Origin: Silvanigrellaceae bacterium
GTDB lineage: Bacteria; Bdellovibrionota; Oligoflexia; Silvanigrellales; Silvanigrellaceae
Direction of reading: 5' to 3'
DNA length: 7,468 bases
NCBI GenBank assembly: GCA_947475135.1
Contig: CANJMU010000031.1
Location: 1 to 7,468, forward strand
In this document: one piece after another, positions 7,201-7,468 of the stretch
Numbering within the stretch: the first letter of the stretch is position 1
How the letters are laid out: every line of letters begins with the position of its first letter
Translations under genes and position numbers: made by a program
The notes under the pieces: model-generated
The model's database searches: none
What the model was told of the DNA's origin: nothing
The model's input: the letters and a program-made list of their open reading frames with translations, nothing else

Positions 7201-7388
7201 TCTTCAATAAGCTGAGGAGAGCGTCCCGGCCATTCGGTGAAGACAATCACTTGATTTTCAGAAAGATCAGGAAGTGCATCAAGGGGGATTTTTTTAAAAT
7301 TAAAAATTGTAATAAAAGCAAAAAAACACACAATAGATATGACAAGCCATGGATTACGGGTGGAAAATTTGATAATTTTTTCAATCAT
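4260..7388 (-). CDS. cusA: Cu(I)/Ag(I) efflux RND transporter, CusA family
   Basis: This is the inner-membrane proton-driven pump of a tripartite CusCBA-type system exporting Cu(I)/Ag(I) across the envelope. The 1042-residue product matches E. coli CusA (1047 aa) along its length. TM1 is at about 12-31, TM2-6 at about 341-500, TM7 near 532-550 and TM8-12 from about 871-1032, with two large periplasmic loops between. Family motifs include DALPDLSENQV, WPGRSPQLIEDQ, ARSRISE and GAMVDSGIILIENAHK. The three-Met substrate site is intact at M568 (LYMP), M618 (NMFET) and M667 (IEML), matching M573, M623 and M672 of E. coli. Proton-relay residues D404, E936 and K979 match D405, E939 and K984. This favours Cu/Ag over the Zn/Co pump CzcA. 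I chose the ATG at 7388 because MIEKIIKF aligns with the E. coli start and has a GAG 7 nt upstream. A GTG at 7424 would add 12 residues and overlap the upstream gene. Confidence 0.95.
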   Translation of the reverse strand: MIEKIIKFSTRNPWLVISIVCFFAFITIFNFKKIPLDALPDLSENQVIVFTEWPGRSPQLIEDQITYPLVTQLLSAPKVKYVRAISMFGASQISVVFSEDVDLYWARSRISEKISAIKNLPDNVTATLAADATGLGWVYQYALVDKTGNTDLSELRSLQDWNLRFALQAVPGVAEVAAVGGFVKEYQVNLDPIKLQALYISPLDVIRAIRQNNQEIGAGVIEMAGSEFVLRGRGYLKSITDIENVPIKVLGKGKIIKISEVSVVNLGPAPRSGIAELDGEGETVGGIVIMRYGENALKTIEAVKSKIESVKATLPKGVEIIPVYDRSDLIGRAISTLKKVLMEEIIVVALIVSLFLWHARASFVAIIPLPIAVLFSFFPLLFTKTTINIMSLGGIAIAIGAMVDSGIILIENAHKKLEVKNTSTLPEEERRSFITQGMIEMGRPLFFSLLVLTVSFLPIFALQDREGKLFHPLALTKTACMGFAAILAITLIPALAILFLRGKFVEEKKHNVSVFLHRIYTPILHLVLRFPKRVIGIALLCMALTAPIYLKIQSEFMPPLNEGTILYMPTSLPGMSIDTAIETLQKQNTIIKNLPEVEHVFGKAGRSNSPTDPAPMNMFETVITLKPKEQWRSGMTFEKIISDLDNQLTFPGMPNIWWMPIQTRIEMLTTGIRSAVGIKVLGNTISDVQNSAIQIEELLKKVPGTHSVFAERFSSGNYVDITINKETAALYGLNVADVFSFIEAVTGTQISSVFIDGKRERYNIKAMYARDFRNDVETIKNIVIPTPTGTQIQLKQIMQIETMLAPPMIATENGKILGIVFIDVDKDVGIGNYVGLAKKELANKLTMPPGVQLVFSGQYEALERAESVLHYIIPVTLAIIVFLLYFSTKSMIETSIVLLAVPFSLIGAFWLMYLLSYKLSVAAWVGLIALAGLDAETGVVMLLYLTQSWKVRLEKNQQATDKDLVVAIHEGAVKRVRPKLMTIMAALIGLMPVMWSTGAGADVMKRIAAPMVGGLVTSGILELLVYPAIFMLWQGRKKEKES

Positions 7389-7395
7389 AACTTTG

Positions 7396-7398
7396 CTC
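7396..7398 (-). promoter_or_regulatory. Short Shine-Dalgarno supporting the cusA ATG at 7388
   Basis: On the minus strand GGAACGAG is followed by GCAAAGTT and ATG. The GAG ends 7 nt before the start, in the 20-nt gap after the upstream stop. It is weak, but it favours the ATG over the GTG at 7424, which lies inside the upstream gene. Confidence 0.4.
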
Positions 7399-7408
7399 GT
7401 TCCATAAT

Positions 7409-7468
7409 TTATTCTTTTTTCCACTTTGGTAATGCAGAACGTAATTGAGCTTCAGCACTTAATAAAAA
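7409..7468 (-). CDS. C-terminal end of a probable CusB-type periplasmic adaptor (membrane fusion protein), truncated by window edge
   Basis: On the minus strand, bases 7468 to 7412 read FLLSAEAQLRSALPKWKKE and then TAA at 7411-7409, 20 nt before the cusA ATG. Membrane fusion proteins of the CusB/CzcB group often end in a helix of the form 'FLIDSE..L..AL', and such genes usually sit just upstream of the pump gene. Both points fit a cusB tail. Only 19 residues are visible, so the call rests on this short match and on context. It could be another adaptor subfamily. Confidence 0.65.
   Translation of the reverse strand, partial: FLLSAEAQLRSALPKWKKE

Noticed and set aside
7422..7424. GTG start for cusA at 7424
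   Set aside because: The 12 added residues have no CusA counterpart and overlap the upstream frame. The ATG at 7388 matches the family start and has an RBS-like GAG.

Overview
The window is AT-rich (roughly one third G+C by eye) and comes from a Gram-negative bacterium. Evidence for an outer membrane is a CusA-type RND metal pump preceded by the tail of what looks like its periplasmic adaptor. The gene set does not fix the taxon. The strong A/T bias in third positions, the NPCxxCN form of the MnmA cysteine motif and the mnmA-rnc-era-coaE order make me think of Bdellovibrionota/Oligoflexia or another deep proteobacterial group, but this is only an impression.

The left 4.2 kb is one tightly packed plus-strand operon of informational and cofactor genes. 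It starts with mnmA (tRNA 2-thiouridylase, cut by the left edge), followed by rnc (RNase III), era (ribosome-assembly GTPase), an unrecognised 247-residue protein and coaE (dephospho-CoA kinase). mnmA and rnc are 2 nt apart. rnc/era and era/unknown each overlap by 4 nt in an ATGA arrangement, which suggests translational coupling. Only 30 nt separate the unknown gene from coaE. No promoter is visible inside the operon, so the genes are probably co-transcribed from a start left of the window.

The unknown protein is the most unusual item. It has an acidic head, a short core that looks like a ribbon-helix-helix or similar small nucleic-acid-binding fold, and a tail of more than 100 residues made almost only of Asn, Gln, Tyr, Ser, Pro, Gly, Arg and Lys, a prion-like composition. 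Its coupling to era and rnc suggests a role in RNA or ribosome metabolism, but this is inference.

The right 3.2 kb is on the minus strand and converges on coaE. It holds a complete CusA-family Cu(I)/Ag(I) efflux pump and, at the right edge, the last 19 codons of a probable CusB-type membrane fusion protein. This gives a cusB-cusA order, the usual arrangement of such operons. The 73-nt convergent gap holds a possible weak intrinsic terminator for the coaE operon. No RNA genes, mobile elements or CRISPR arrays were seen.
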